The notes beneath the pieces are model-generated. The model ran no database searches and had not been told where the DNA came from. It worked only from the letters and a program-made list of their open reading frames with translations. A program made the translations under genes and the position numbers. Positions 16,309 through 25,492 of a stretch of 64,000 nt of DNA are shown in pieces. Numbering within the stretch: the first letter of the stretch is position 1; each line of letters starts with the position of its first letter. The stretch is from Aquabacter spiritensis (GTDB taxonomy: Bacteria > Pseudomonadota > Alphaproteobacteria > Rhizobiales > Xanthobacteraceae), in NCBI RefSeq assembly GCF_004346185.1, contig NZ_SMAI01000012.1, positions 111,114 to 175,113 of the forward strand. The letters are read 5' to 3'.

Positions 16309-17163
16309 TCACCACCAGGCTTTGCCGAGATTGAAGGCGTAACTCAGCGACATCCCCGCTTCGAACTGATTCCTGTTCGAAGTCACGGGGGAGTCGCTCG
16401 CCGACCCGACGAGGTTGGCGTAGGTCGCATACATGCCCCAGGTGAAGCCGTCGCCAAAATTCCGCGTCATCTGCGCGGTCAGGCCCCAGGAATCGAGCCC
16501 GCTGCTGGGCCGGTAGATCGGCAGCGCATTGCCGTAGAAGCTCGCAACCGCAGCCTGGCTCGCAGTGACGCCATAGAAGGTGTCCATATAGCCGGACCCC
16601 GCAAAAGACAGGCGCGGGCCAAGGGAGAAGCGCCATTGCTCGTACGGCACGATAAAATCGGCACCCAGATCGGCGACCCAGCCGCTGAACCCGCCCATCC
16701 CGTACCGCAGCTCGCCACGGAACCGAAACCAGTTCACAGGGAACCACTGGACGAACCCGCCCAGTTCGAAAGTCGGATCGACATCGCCGAGGCCGGTCAG
16801 ATGGGGCGAATCGTCTTCATCCCTGCCGAAATTGAGCGACCAAGCGGCACCGGTGGAAATCGAGCCGTTGTCGAACAGGGCGATCGACGAACTGTCGTCG
16901 ACACTCTGAAAGTCATACAGCTCCCGCCCCTTGGACAGGTTGATCACCGGAAACGGCACGCCGAGATATTGCTGTCCGCCGGGATAGGAGGGCTGGACGC
17001 GCACGCCGAGGCCGAGCGTCAAATACCAATTGTCCTCGACATAGGTGAATTCGGGCGCCTTGAAGCCAGGGATAAGGAATGCATCCGCGGCTACCGCCGG
17101 AACGCTGGCCAGGGCCATTGCGGTGCCGAATAAAAGTCCAGCCAGAGGGCGATGCGCGGTCAC
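16309..17163 (-). CDS. MipA/OmpV-family outer-membrane protein
   Basis: A 284-residue protein with a signal peptide (cleavage near VAADAF) and alternating hydrophobic strands ending in an aromatic residue (LSYAFNLGKAWW), as expected for an outer-membrane beta-barrel. The pattern DNWYLTLGLGVRVQPSYPGG, then FDNGSISTGAAW and the central GLGDVDPTFELGGFVQWFP, fits the MipA/OmpV family, named for the MltA-interacting scaffold protein. Its role here is not known. Confidence 0.8.
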   Translation of the reverse strand: MTAHRPLAGLLFGTAMALASVPAVAADAFLIPGFKAPEFTYVEDNWYLTLGLGVRVQPSYPGGQQYLGVPFPVINLSKGRELYDFQSVDDSSSIALFDNGSISTGAAWSLNFGRDEDDSPHLTGLGDVDPTFELGGFVQWFPVNWFRFRGELRYGMGGFSGWVADLGADFIVPYEQWRFSLGPRLSFAGSGYMDTFYGVTASQAAVASFYGNALPIYRPSSGLDSWGLTAQMTRNFGDGFTWGMYATYANLVGSASDSPVTSNRNQFEAGMSLSYAFNLGKAWW

Positions 17164-17276
17164 GAAAGGGTTCCCTTGCGAATGTAAGTACCTTAGCTAG
17201 TTCCCCTTAGCAATTGGTTGCGCCAAAGCCACAAGGCGTCGCCAATACGTCGGCGTTTTCGCGCATCCGATGCCTG

Positions 17277-18551
17277 TCATGCCTCCTCGAGCTTCGCCTC
17301 GCGCTGCGCGTCGCGCCGGTTGGCGGCATCGGCGAGGCGCCCGGCCCAATAGCCGAGCCGACGCGCATATCGGCCGGCCATGCCCCAGGTGTATTGCGGG
17401 CCGAACGGCGCGAACACGCGAAATCGATCGTCCCGTTCGACGATCGCTGCAGCGATTAACTCCGAGGCGAGGCTGGCATTGGCGATGGGCTCAATGCCGA
17501 GCGCAAGCGCATACCACACGCCCGGCCGGTAGGCCCCGATCAATGGCAAGCCGTGGCGCGCCACCGGAAGGGCGGCGCCCCTCGCATCTCCGACCACGGC
17601 CGATGCCAGGCTGGGATAGAAGCGCCGCACGTGCCGCCTCAAAGCGCACGCGACGGCGATCTCTCCCCGGATTAGACGGGCGGTCGGCGCGGCAAAGCCG
17701 AGCGTCGTCCCCTCCCAGGCGAAGCGTACCCCGCGTGCGCCGCCCTCGATGACCGCTTCGCTGGCCATGGGGCCGCCGGCATCGTGCGAAAAGCTCCCGG
17801 TCGCGAAGGCTTGAAACATGAGCCCACGCGCCAGCCAGGGCGCGAAGGCGCCGAGATTGCGTTCGCCGGCGAACACCACATGGTCGGCTCGAACCCGGTG
17901 GGTTCCGGTGCGGAGATATTTGCGCACGCCGTCGAGGTCGCTCTCACGAACAGGCGTCTCGAAGAAAATCCGCGCACCCGCTGCCCGCACCGCAGTAGCG
18001 AGTTCCTGCGGCAGGCGTCGGGCGGCATAGGTGACCGGCTCGGCGTCGTAAAGCGCGCCGCCCCAGCCTGGGATGCCGAGCACCTCCGCGACATCCAGCC
18101 GCCCGATATGGGGAAGCTCGCCGATGCCGAGGACGTCGCGGGCGGCCGCCTCCTCCAGAAGGTCGGACTTGCCCAGAGGCCCCGGCAGGGTGAAGGCCCC
18201 CGTACCGCGCACATTGAGGCGCAGCGCATCGAGCAAGCGAACCGCGCCGGCCGCGGCATCGGCGGAAAGGTCATAGATCCGCCGCGCCGTCGCACGGTCG
18301 GTGCGCGCGCAAAGCTGGGCGGCACCAAGACCCAGCCCGGGACGAACGAGGCCGCTGCCGGCGTGCGGCGCGGGGCCGCCGGCATCGAGCACGACCACCT
18401 CCCGGCCGCGCAAAGCAAGTGCGAGCGCCAGCCAGAGGCCGGCCAAGGTCGCCCCCACAACGCAGACGTCGCAGTCGAGAGTCTGCTCGGTCCCGCGTTC
18501 GGACTGCGGATGTCCCGCCAATGTCTCTCCCCAAGCTTCTTTCCGCTTCAT
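17277..18551 (-). CDS. FAD-dependent oxidoreductase (DAO/DadA superfamily)
   Basis: A 424-residue soluble flavoprotein. The Rossmann start DCDVCVVGATLAGLWLALAL (a GxxxxG variant with T in place of the second conserved Gly) and the acid VVVLDAGG bind FAD. The segment after it is of the D-amino-acid or gamma-glutamylputrescine oxidase type. Close to the C-terminus GLPLIGAYRPGVWYALALG forms the second FAD contact. It would oxidise a C-N bond of an unknown substrate. Divergent from the phosphatase gene at 18659. Confidence 0.8.
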   Translation of the reverse strand: MKRKEAWGETLAGHPQSERGTEQTLDCDVCVVGATLAGLWLALALALRGREVVVLDAGGPAPHAGSGLVRPGLGLGAAQLCARTDRATARRIYDLSADAAAGAVRLLDALRLNVRGTGAFTLPGPLGKSDLLEEAAARDVLGIGELPHIGRLDVAEVLGIPGWGGALYDAEPVTYAARRLPQELATAVRAAGARIFFETPVRESDLDGVRKYLRTGTHRVRADHVVFAGERNLGAFAPWLARGLMFQAFATGSFSHDAGGPMASEAVIEGGARGVRFAWEGTTLGFAAPTARLIRGEIAVACALRRHVRRFYPSLASAVVGDARGAALPVARHGLPLIGAYRPGVWYALALGIEPIANASLASELIAAAIVERDDRFRVFAPFGPQYTWGMAGRYARRLGYWAGRLADAANRRDAQREAKLEEA

Positions 18552-18658
18552 TGGCAGATGCGGCGCGTTTGCGCCAGAACAGCGCGACCGCCGGCCGCTT
18601 CCACCGACGGCGGCGGGGCCTTAAGGTGCGAATCGCCCTCACGACCGGCTCGGATCCC

Positions 18659-19180
18659 ATGCGTCGCCTCATCCTGTTCCGTCACGCCAAATCCGACTGG
18701 CCCGAAGGCATCGCCGATCAAGAGCGCCCGCTCGCGGCACGCGGCCGCCAGGCTGCACCGCGCATGGGGCGCTACCTCGCGGACGAGGGCCTGCGCCCGG
18801 ACAAGGTTTTGGTGTCGCCCGCCCGCCGCACTCGGGAAACCTGGGATCTGGTCGGCGCGGAATTCCCGGCTCCGCCGGATTCGGTGAGCGAGCCGCGGAT
18901 CTACGAGGCGCCCGCCGCCCGGCTCCTCGCCGTGGTGCGCGAGCAGGCGCCCGAGATCCAGACCCTGATGCTGGTCGGTCACAATCCGGGCCTCGAGGAA
19001 CTCGCCGACCTTTTGGTCCAGCACGGATCGACGACGGCGCGCGGCGCAATGGACGAAAAATTTCCGACCGGCGCGGTCGCGGTGATCGATCTGCCGATCG
19101 ATGCCTGGTCGGCGGTTGCACCCGAGAGCGGGCGGCTCGACCGTTTCGTGACGCCGCGCATCCTTCTGGGTGATAGCTGA
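18659..19180 (+). CDS. SixA-type histidine phosphatase
   Basis: A 173-residue phosphohistidine phosphatase-like protein. RHAKSDWPEG (the RHG-type motif with the nucleophilic His), SPARRTRETW and VGHNPGLEEL (second catalytic His) place it in the histidine phosphatase superfamily, closest to SixA. The start ATG 18659 gives MRRLILFRHAKSDW, which matches the family's N-terminus; the frame upstream overlaps the divergent FAD gene and is not used. The ycjX gene begins 3 nt after its stop, so they are an operon. Confidence 0.85.
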   Translation: MRRLILFRHAKSDWPEGIADQERPLAARGRQAAPRMGRYLADEGLRPDKVLVSPARRTRETWDLVGAEFPAPPDSVSEPRIYEAPAARLLAVVREQAPEIQTLMLVGHNPGLEELADLLVQHGSTTARGAMDEKFPTGAVAVIDLPIDAWSAVAPESGRLDRFVTPRILLGDS

Positions 19181-19183
19181 GCC

Positions 19184-20638
19184 ATGGTCGATCCGACCCG
19201 GCTCGTCGACGAGGCGCGGATCGGCGCCCGCGCGGTCGCTGACCGGTTTTCGGATCTCGCCTCCCCCACTCTGCGGCTTGGCGTCACCGGCCTCGCGCGC
19301 TCCGGCAAAACGGTGTTCACCACCGCCCTGGTCCATTCCCTTGTGACGGGTGGGCGCATGCCGGTATTCGAAGCCTTGAATACGGGGCGCATCGCCTCGG
19401 CCTCGCTCCGGCCACAGCCCGACGACGCCGTGCCGCGCTTTCCCTACGAGGCGCACGTTCGGACAATCGCAGAGGCGCGGAGCTGGCCGGAATCGACCTC
19501 GCGCGTCAGCGAGCTGCGCCTCGAAATCCGCTATGCGCCGAAACGGGGCGGGCTGCGGACCTTGACGCTGGACCTCGTCGACTATCCGGGCGAATGGCTG
19601 CTCGATCTGCCGCTGCTCGACATGAGCTATGCCCGGTTCAGCCGCGAGAGCCTGGCTTTGGCGCGTGCGCCGGCACGCGCCGCGGAAGCGGAAAACCTGC
19701 TGCGGGCGCTTGCGGCGACCGACCCCTTCGCCGCCGCCGCCGAACGCGTGGCGCAGGACCTCGCCGCCCGGTTCAAGCTCTATCTGGCTGAATGCCGGAG
19801 CGAACGGGTGGCGATGAGCCTGTTGCCGCCCGGCCGCTTCCTTCTTCCGGGCGATCTCGAGGGCTCGCCCGCCCTCACCTTCGCACCGCTCGACCTCGGC
19901 GAGGACAAGGCCGTTCCGAAAGGTTCGCTCGCGGCGATGATGGTGCGCCGCTTCGAGTCCTACAAATCCGCTGTGGTCCGGCCGTTCTTCCGCGAACATT
20001 TCGCGCGGCTCGACCGCCAGATCGTGCTGGTCGACGTTCTGGCAGCGCTCAATGCCGGTCCGGCGGCGCTCGCCGACCTGGAGCGTGCGCTCGACGCGAT
20101 ACTCCTCGCCTTCCGCGTCGGCCGGAACAGTCTGTGGTCGGCTTTGTGGCGCCCACGCATCGAGAAGGTCCTGTTTGCGGCGACGAAGGCCGACCATCTT
20201 CACCGCACCAGCCACGACCGCCTCGAAGCGATCCTGCGCCGCCTCGTCGAACGCGCCCATGCGCGTGGCCGCAGCGGCGGAGCGCATTTGGACGTCGCCG
20301 CCTTGGCCGCAGTGCGCGCGACGCGCGAAGCAGAGGTGACGCGCGACGGGCGCCGCCTCGCGGCGATCGTTGGCACGCCCGAAGCGGGGCAGGAAGTGGC
20401 CGGGCACAGGTTCGACGGGGCCGAGGAGGTTGCCCTCTTTCCCGGCGCCCTGCCGGCGATGCCCGATGCCCTGTTCGACCCGTCGGGCGACGCATTTCGC
20501 GGACTCGCAAGCGGCACGGACGCCGATTTCCGCTTTCTGCGCTTCCGTCCGCCCGCCGGCATTGGCGCGGATGCGTCCCTGCCCCATATCCGCCTGGACC
20601 GGGCGCTTGAATTCCTTTTGGGCGACCGGCTGGCTTAA
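19184..20638 (+). CDS. YcjX-family GTPase-like protein
   Basis: A 484-residue protein of the YcjX/DUF463 family. The P-loop GLARSGKT (residues about 37-44) and the downstream LDLVDYPGEWLLDLPLLD are its nucleotide-binding parts. YcjX is usually encoded with YcjF, as here: the next gene is ycjF-like. The pair is stress-linked in enterobacteria (phage-shock regulon), but its action is not known. Part of the sixA-ycjX-ycjF operon. Confidence 0.88.
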   Translation: MVDPTRLVDEARIGARAVADRFSDLASPTLRLGVTGLARSGKTVFTTALVHSLVTGGRMPVFEALNTGRIASASLRPQPDDAVPRFPYEAHVRTIAEARSWPESTSRVSELRLEIRYAPKRGGLRTLTLDLVDYPGEWLLDLPLLDMSYARFSRESLALARAPARAAEAENLLRALAATDPFAAAAERVAQDLAARFKLYLAECRSERVAMSLLPPGRFLLPGDLEGSPALTFAPLDLGEDKAVPKGSLAAMMVRRFESYKSAVVRPFFREHFARLDRQIVLVDVLAALNAGPAALADLERALDAILLAFRVGRNSLWSALWRPRIEKVLFAATKADHLHRTSHDRLEAILRRLVERAHARGRSGGAHLDVAALAAVRATREAEVTRDGRRLAAIVGTPEAGQEVAGHRFDGAEEVALFPGALPAMPDALFDPSGDAFRGLASGTDADFRFLRFRPPAGIGADASLPHIRLDRALEFLLGDRLA

Positions 20639-20694
20639 AGGCTCTCCGGACGAGGTCCGGCGAGGTAGACCCGGACCGGCGACAAGGATTGAAA

Positions 20695-21786
20695 ATGGCA
20701 AAGGCCGCGACCTCCGCTCCGACTGCCGCCCGGGCGCGTGATCGCGCCGGGGCACAGGATGGTTCGCGCCCGCAGGTGTTCCGCCTCGACGAAGCCGGAA
20801 TAACGGTGTCCGAGGAGCCCGTCGCGGCGCGGGACGATCTCATGCCGGTGGCGGAAATCACCCGGGCGACGGCGCCGTCCGGCCGCGGCATCGGCCTCGG
20901 CACGGTGTTCTGGTCGGCACTAGGCGGCCTCGTCAGCCTGGGCATCGGGCTCGCCCTATCCCGTCTGATCGAAGATCTCGCCGCGCGCGCGGAGTGGCTG
21001 GGCTTCGTCGGCCTTACGCTCGCCGGTCTCTTCGCCGCGGCTGCGCTCGCCATTGCTGCGCGCGAGGTGTATGCGCTCGCCCGCCTGTCGAGCCTCGATG
21101 CGATCCGCGCCCGCGCGGTGAGCGCGATCGCCGAAGACGACCGGCCGAAAGCCGAGCACGTGGCGCGCGATCTGCTTGCCCTGGCCGGCCGCATCCCCAG
21201 TCTCGCCCGCCCGCGCGCCGAACTCGCAGGGCACCTGTCCGCCATCATCGACGGCGCGGACCTCGTGCGCCTCACCGAGCGCACCTTGATGACGCCGCTG
21301 GATGCCAGAGCGCGTCAGATGGTGTCGGACGCCGCAAAGCGCGTCTCGGTCGTCACCGCGGTCTCGCCGCGCGCGGCGGTCGACCTCATCTTTGTGTTCT
21401 ACACCGCGCTCGCGCTGATGCGCCGTCTGTCGCAGCTTTACGGCGGTCGGCCGGGCACATTGGGGACGGTGCGACTGGTCAGGCACGTTCTCGCCCATCT
21501 CGCCATTACCGGCGGCATGGCCGCGGGCGACAGCCTCGTGCAGCAGGTGCTCGGCCACGGGATCGCAGCGCGGCTCTCGGCCCGCCTCGGCGAAGGGGTG
21601 GTCAACGGTCTCCTCACCGCGCGGCTCGGGCTCGCCGCAATCGCGGTGACGCGCCCCCTGCCCTTCGCCGCGCTCCCAGCGCCTCGCCTGTCCGACGTGG
21701 CGGCGGGCCTATTGCGCGCCGCAGCGGAAGACGAGGACGCGCTTCAGCCTGGAAGCAGACGGAGCGGCAAGCTCGCCAAGGAATAG
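20695..21786 (+). CDS. YcjF-family membrane protein (DUF697/TIGR01620)
   Basis: About 363 residues. After a charged N-terminal stretch there are two adjacent hydrophobic helices (TVFWSALGGLVSLGIGLALS and LGFVGLTLAGLFAAAALAI), then a cytoplasmic part with the DUF697-like region (VSPRAAVDLIFVFYTALALM). ATG 20695 with a nearby AAGG is used. Its 3' end overlaps the convergent gene at 21744 by 43 bp. Confidence 0.85.
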   Translation: MAKAATSAPTAARARDRAGAQDGSRPQVFRLDEAGITVSEEPVAARDDLMPVAEITRATAPSGRGIGLGTVFWSALGGLVSLGIGLALSRLIEDLAARAEWLGFVGLTLAGLFAAAALAIAAREVYALARLSSLDAIRARAVSAIAEDDRPKAEHVARDLLALAGRIPSLARPRAELAGHLSAIIDGADLVRLTERTLMTPLDARARQMVSDAAKRVSVVTAVSPRAAVDLIFVFYTALALMRRLSQLYGGRPGTLGTVRLVRHVLAHLAITGGMAAGDSLVQQVLGHGIAARLSARLGEGVVNGLLTARLGLAAIAVTRPLPFAALPAPRLSDVAAGLLRAAAEDEDALQPGSRRSGKLAKE

Positions 21787-22319
21787 GGCGCCGGTTTGTT
21801 GCGCCAGAGTGTCTCGACCAGCGGCCAGCCGAGCAGCGGACAGAGGACCGCGATCAGCCCGGCAACGCTCCATTGGCCCGCGCGCACGGCACTCGCCAGC
21901 ACCGCCAGCAGACCGAGGCCCGTGACCAGAGCGAGGGCACCCATCAGCCACCACCGCCACGGCGGCAGGCCGGCCTCGCACCGCACCGCCCCCCCGCGCG
22001 CCGCCAGCGCGGCATGGACGGCACGCACGAAGCCGGCATAGGCCGCCCGGTTGTCCTCGACGCCGGTCAATGACGTCCGCGAGAGCGAGCCGATTTTCAG
22101 ATCCTCACCGCGCCGGCCACGCAGGCGCATTTCATAGTTCGGCGCGGCGAGCTGGCCGGGATGAAAGGACAGCCGAACCGACACGACGTCAGCGAGCGCG
22201 AGCCGCCCGGAGCGGGCACCGATCGACCAGTCGATCGCATCATGCTGCAAATGGAACCGAACGCCGGGACCGATCAGCTTCGGTCGCGCCGCATAAACCA
22301 GCCCTTCCACGTCGCTCAT
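21744..22319 (-). CDS. Hypothetical membrane protein
   Basis: A 191-residue protein. The N-terminal half is soluble with many beta strands (FHLQHDAIDWSIGARSGRLA), the second half has two membrane helices (WWLMGALALVTGLGLLAVLA and WSVAGLIAVLCPLLGWPLVE). Its start overlaps the trmO stop by 4 nt (ATGA), so it is in an operon with trmO. I do not recognise the family. Confidence 0.7.
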   Translation of the reverse strand: MSDVEGLVYAARPKLIGPGVRFHLQHDAIDWSIGARSGRLALADVVSVRLSFHPGQLAAPNYEMRLRGRRGEDLKIGSLSRTSLTGVEDNRAAYAGFVRAVHAALAARGGAVRCEAGLPPWRWWLMGALALVTGLGLLAVLASAVRAGQWSVAGLIAVLCPLLGWPLVETLWRNKPAPYSLASLPLRLLPG

Positions 22320-22822
22320 GTCCGACCCGCTTCTCCCGCCGCCTCACCCAACGGCGCATCGAAGGCGCAGGATTCGGGCTTGATGTCGAGCAGCGGCGTT
22401 CCGTCGAGGCAGTCGAGCCCCCGCACCAGCACGGCCGTGGGCTCAAGGGCGACCAGCGCGACGATCGACGACGCGATCGGGTTTGGCCGCACCGGAGAGC
22501 GGATCGAGAAGGTGCCCCGCGCCAGCCCGTCGCGACGCGGCGTCTGGCGCACGAGGTCGCGCCGCGCGCGGTCCATCCAATAAAGGATCTGGAGCCGCGG
22601 GGCCCCCGCCAGGCCGTCGAGTGCCGCCGCGAACAGCGGATCGACCTCCAGTCGGCAGACCGGCCCGTCCGCAGCACCGCGGCGCGGGCACTCCTCCCGC
22701 CGGGTCCAGGGCGTACGGATTTGTCCGATGAAATAGAGCCCGGCATCGAACGCTGCAGGGAGCGCAATCTGCATCTCGCCCGGCCGAATGTCGCCCTGGT
22801 CCCCTTCGATCGTGGCACGCAT
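22316..22822 (-). CDS. trmO: tRNA t6A37 N6-methyltransferase TrmO (TsaA/YaeB)
   Basis: About 168 residues with the TrmO beta-barrel pattern: GLYFIGQIRTPWTRREECPR, then RLEVDPLFAAALDGLAG, LYWMDRARRD, and the very conserved SIRSPVRPNPIASSIVALV and GLDCLDGTPLLDIKP. The enzyme methylates t6A at position 37 of tRNA-Thr using S-adenosylmethionine. ATG 22822 has GGAG 8 nt before it and is preferred over GTG 22831. Confidence 0.92.
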   Translation of the reverse strand: MRATIEGDQGDIRPGEMQIALPAAFDAGLYFIGQIRTPWTRREECPRRGAADGPVCRLEVDPLFAAALDGLAGAPRLQILYWMDRARRDLVRQTPRRDGLARGTFSIRSPVRPNPIASSIVALVALEPTAVLVRGLDCLDGTPLLDIKPESCAFDAPLGEAAGEAGRT

Positions 22823-22895
22823 GCTTTGCACTCCGCCTTTCCGGCATCATACAGGAAGGGCGGCCCACGCCGCACCCCACACTCCGGAGCCCGCC

Positions 22896-23777
22896 ATGCA
22901 GCCCTCCCGCGATCTTGCACGCCTCATCGAGATCATGGCGGCGCTGCGGACGCCGGAGCGCGGCTGCCCCTGGGACCTGGAACAGGATTTCGCTTCCATC
23001 GCCCCCTACACGATCGAGGAGGCCTATGAGGTCGCCGATGCGATCGCGCGCGGCGACATGGCCGATCTCACCGACGAATTGGGCGACCTTCTGCTTCAGG
23101 TCGTGTTCCACGCCCGCATGGGCGAGGAAAGCGGACTTTTCGACTTCGGCGACGTGGTGGCGGCGATCACCGCCAAGCTGATCCGCCGCCATCCCCACGT
23201 CTTCGGCACGGCGCGCGACCTTTCGCCGGATGCCGTCAAGGCACTGTGGGGAGAGATCAAGGCGCAGGAAAAGGCCGAGCGCGCGACCCAACGCGCGGCT
23301 CTCGGCCTCCCCGCGGAGACCGGCGTCCGCCTCCTCGACGGTGTCCCGGTCGGCCTGCCGGCTTTGACGCGCGCCCTGAAACTCCAGGAAAAAGCCGGGC
23401 GCGTCGGGTTCGACTGGCGCGACGCGCGTCAGGTCCTCGCCAAGATCCGCGAGGAGATCGGGGAGGTCGACGACGCACTGGCCACCAGCGACGCCGCCGC
23501 GGTGGAAGACGAGATCGGCGATCTTCTCTTCGCCGTGGTCAATCTCGCCCGCCATGCCGGCATCGATCCGGAGCGCGCCCTTCGGGGCACGAACCAGAAA
23601 TTCTCCCGCCGCTTCGCCCATATCGAGGACCGGCTCGCGGCTGCCGGTCGGACGCCGGCCGAGGCCGGTCTTCCCGAGATGGAAGCGCTCTGGATCGAGG
23701 CGAAGGGGCTGGAGCGGAGCCCGGACCCGGCCGTCTCCCCTGACCCGGCGCCCGATCAGAGCGGTTCGATCTCATAG
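22896..23777 (+). CDS. mazG: Nucleoside triphosphate pyrophosphohydrolase MazG
   Basis: A 293-residue protein with two MazG domains. The first (LIEIMAALRTPERGCPWDLE) has the EExxE-type metal site around YTIEEAYEVADAIARG and DELGDLLLQVVFHARM; the second repeats it in IREEIGEVDDALATS and VEDEIGDLLFAVVNLARHAG. It hydrolyses NTPs to NMPs and pyrophosphate, as house cleaning or to lower (p)ppGpp. ATG 22896 has GGAG 7 nt upstream. Confidence 0.93.
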   Translation: MQPSRDLARLIEIMAALRTPERGCPWDLEQDFASIAPYTIEEAYEVADAIARGDMADLTDELGDLLLQVVFHARMGEESGLFDFGDVVAAITAKLIRRHPHVFGTARDLSPDAVKALWGEIKAQEKAERATQRAALGLPAETGVRLLDGVPVGLPALTRALKLQEKAGRVGFDWRDARQVLAKIREEIGEVDDALATSDAAAVEDEIGDLLFAVVNLARHAGIDPERALRGTNQKFSRRFAHIEDRLAAAGRTPAEAGLPEMEALWIEAKGLERSPDPAVSPDPAPDQSGSIS

Positions 23778-24478
23778 ACCAGGCTGACGCGCGCTTCGAC
23801 CACCGTCTCTCCGGCCTCGAAGGGGACGCCCCGCGCCTCCGCCTTCATCAGCATCGGTGACGGGGAGGCTCCGCCGCTCTCCGCCGGCGCGATGCGCCGC
23901 AGCCGCGTCAGGCGCATGCCGGCGCCGGCCGCCAGAGCCTTCGCTTGCGCCATCGCATCGTTCAGCGCCGTCAGGCGCGCCTTTTCCTCCAGCGCGCCCG
24001 GCTCCGAGACCCCGTAGCGCAACGCCCCCGCTTGGTTCGCTCCGGCTGCGACCATGCGGTCCACCAGCCCACCGAGAAGGGCGAGATCGCGAACCGTGAC
24101 GGTCACGGTGTTGCGCACCTCGTAGCCGACGACGCGCGGCGCCTCCCGGGAATTTTGCGGCGGCTGGCTGTATTGCGGCTGGATCGAAAAGGCCGAGGTC
24201 GCAATGTCCCGCTGCTCCACCCCGGCGGCACGGACTGCTGCGACGAGGTCCGCCATCACTTTGGAATTCCCCGCCAGCGCCTCCTCCGCCGTTTTCGCGC
24301 TGGCGACCACGCCGCTCGACAGGGTGGCCATGTCGGGCACCGCGCGCGCCTCCCCCGCGCCGACGACGGTGAGGGTCGCGCGCGCGGTCTCCTGCGCGGC
24401 GGCCGGCGCGACCGGAACGAACAGCAAGGCGGCCATCAGCATCAGGCCCGGACGGCGCGCGCAGGAAAGATCGAACAT
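23756..24478 (-). CDS. SIMPL-domain periplasmic protein (DUF541)
   Basis: A 240-residue protein with a signal peptide (cleavage near PAAAQE) and the SIMPL pattern: LTVVGAGEARAVPDMATLSS, then IQPQYSQPPQ, RNTVTVTVRDLALLGGLVDR, and the closing VEARVSLVYEIEPL. E. coli YggE of this family lowers oxidative stress by an unknown route. ATG 24478 begins the signal peptide. Its 3' end overlaps mazG (convergent) by 22 bp. Confidence 0.88.
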   Translation of the reverse strand: MFDLSCARRPGLMLMAALLFVPVAPAAAQETARATLTVVGAGEARAVPDMATLSSGVVASAKTAEEALAGNSKVMADLVAAVRAAGVEQRDIATSAFSIQPQYSQPPQNSREAPRVVGYEVRNTVTVTVRDLALLGGLVDRMVAAGANQAGALRYGVSEPGALEEKARLTALNDAMAQAKALAAGAGMRLTRLRRIAPAESGGASPSPMLMKAEARGVPFEAGETVVEARVSLVYEIEPL

Positions 24479-24626
24479 GGAACACTCCGAAGAAACAGGC
24501 CCCCAGAGCACCGTGCGAACGCGGCGGCAGTGGGGCGCGCCCGCGGCGCCATCTTGCTCCCGGTTGTTCCGGGGCGCCGGACTTGCTAGAGCCCCTTGTC
24601 GCGGCGCGCGCACCGCCGCGACGGTG

Positions 24627-24702
24627 GGGCCTGTAGCTCAATGGTTAGAGCCGGCCGCTCATAACGGTCTGGTTGCAGGTTCGAGTCCTGCCGGGCCCAC
24701 CA
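24627..24702 (+). tRNA. tRNA with CAU anticodon (Ile2 more likely than Met)
   Basis: A cloverleaf with acceptor GGGCCTG/CGGGCCC, D arm GCTC/GAGC, anticodon loop CTCATAA, T arm GCAGG-TTCGAGT-CCTGC, discriminator A and encoded CCA. CAU reads AUG in Met tRNAs and AUA when the C is changed to lysidine in Ile2. The body, including the variable loop region, looks more like bacterial Ile2 than elongator Met; the acceptor first pair is G-C, so it is not initiator-type. Identity is not certain. Confidence 0.85.
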
Positions 24703-24724
24703 ATTATCCCCCGGCTGGCCCGCT

Positions 24725-25492
24725 TCAATCCTTGCGGAACAGAAGGTTGGCGCCGAAGCCGACGAAGAGTGCGCCGAACGCGACGCCGAAGCCGTAGAGC
24801 CAGGGGCGGTCCTCGGCGAAGGCCGCAAGCTCCTGCCCATAGCCGTCCTTGCGCACCATCACCGACGTGACGGCGCTGGCGACGGGAAGACCGCTCTCGA
24901 ACAGCTTGACCGAGACCTCGTAGCTGCCGACCGGCGCGCTCGCGGGAATGCGGAACGTCGTGCGGAAGACGAAGGGCGACAACAGATTCACCCCGAACGG
25001 ATCCTCTGCGTAAAGGCCTTCGGCGGTCTTGATGCGCAGAAAGGCGAGGCGGAACGGATCGTCGGGAACGACATCGGCGAAATCCGGCCCGACCCGTTGG
25101 ACGAAAATGTTGCGCCAGAGCCCCACCTGCTCGCGTCGCAGCACCTCCGGCGGGGCGATCTCGGCCGCGGGACGGTTGGTGGCGACGGCGAGCACCGCCG
25201 GCGAATCCACGAAGGTCCGGCTGTCCGTATTGATGTACAAGCCAAGCACGCGGGACTTGCGCCACGTGACGAAGGTCTCCGCCGGCCCCCGAACCGTGAC
25301 GGCGAAATCGTAGCGCGGCTTCGGGCGGCCATCGCCTTCGACGACGCCGAACAAGACGAGATCCGCGCCCGTGAAATTGGAGGTGATGAGCACCTCCGGC
25401 TGGGACACAGAAAGGACCAGCCGCTCGCCGCGCGCCGGACCCGCCAGCGCTGCGAGGCCGAACAGCAAGATCGCGAGCAGCCGGCGCCTCAT
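24725..25492 (-). CDS. TIGR02186-family membrane-anchored protein
   Basis: A 255-residue protein with a signal peptide, an extracytoplasmic beta-rich domain (LVLSVSQPEVLITSNFTGAD) and a single C-terminal helix (WLYGFGVAFGALFVGFGANL). It matches my recollection of the TIGR02186 family, found mostly in alphaproteobacteria beside a TauE/SafE permease, as here: its start overlaps the permease stop by 4 nt. It may be an accessory part of the sulfite or organosulfonate exporter. Confidence 0.8.
   Translation of the reverse strand: MRRRLLAILLFGLAALAGPARGERLVLSVSQPEVLITSNFTGADLVLFGVVEGDGRPKPRYDFAVTVRGPAETFVTWRKSRVLGLYINTDSRTFVDSPAVLAVATNRPAAEIAPPEVLRREQVGLWRNIFVQRVGPDFADVVPDDPFRLAFLRIKTAEGLYAEDPFGVNLLSPFVFRTTFRIPASAPVGSYEVSVKLFESGLPVASAVTSVMVRKDGYGQELAAFAEDRPWLYGFGVAFGALFVGFGANLLFRKD

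Noticed and set aside
18548..20755. A 735-codon minus-strand frame
   Set aside because: It lies opposite sixA-like and ycjX, both with catalytic motifs; composition is that of a shadow.
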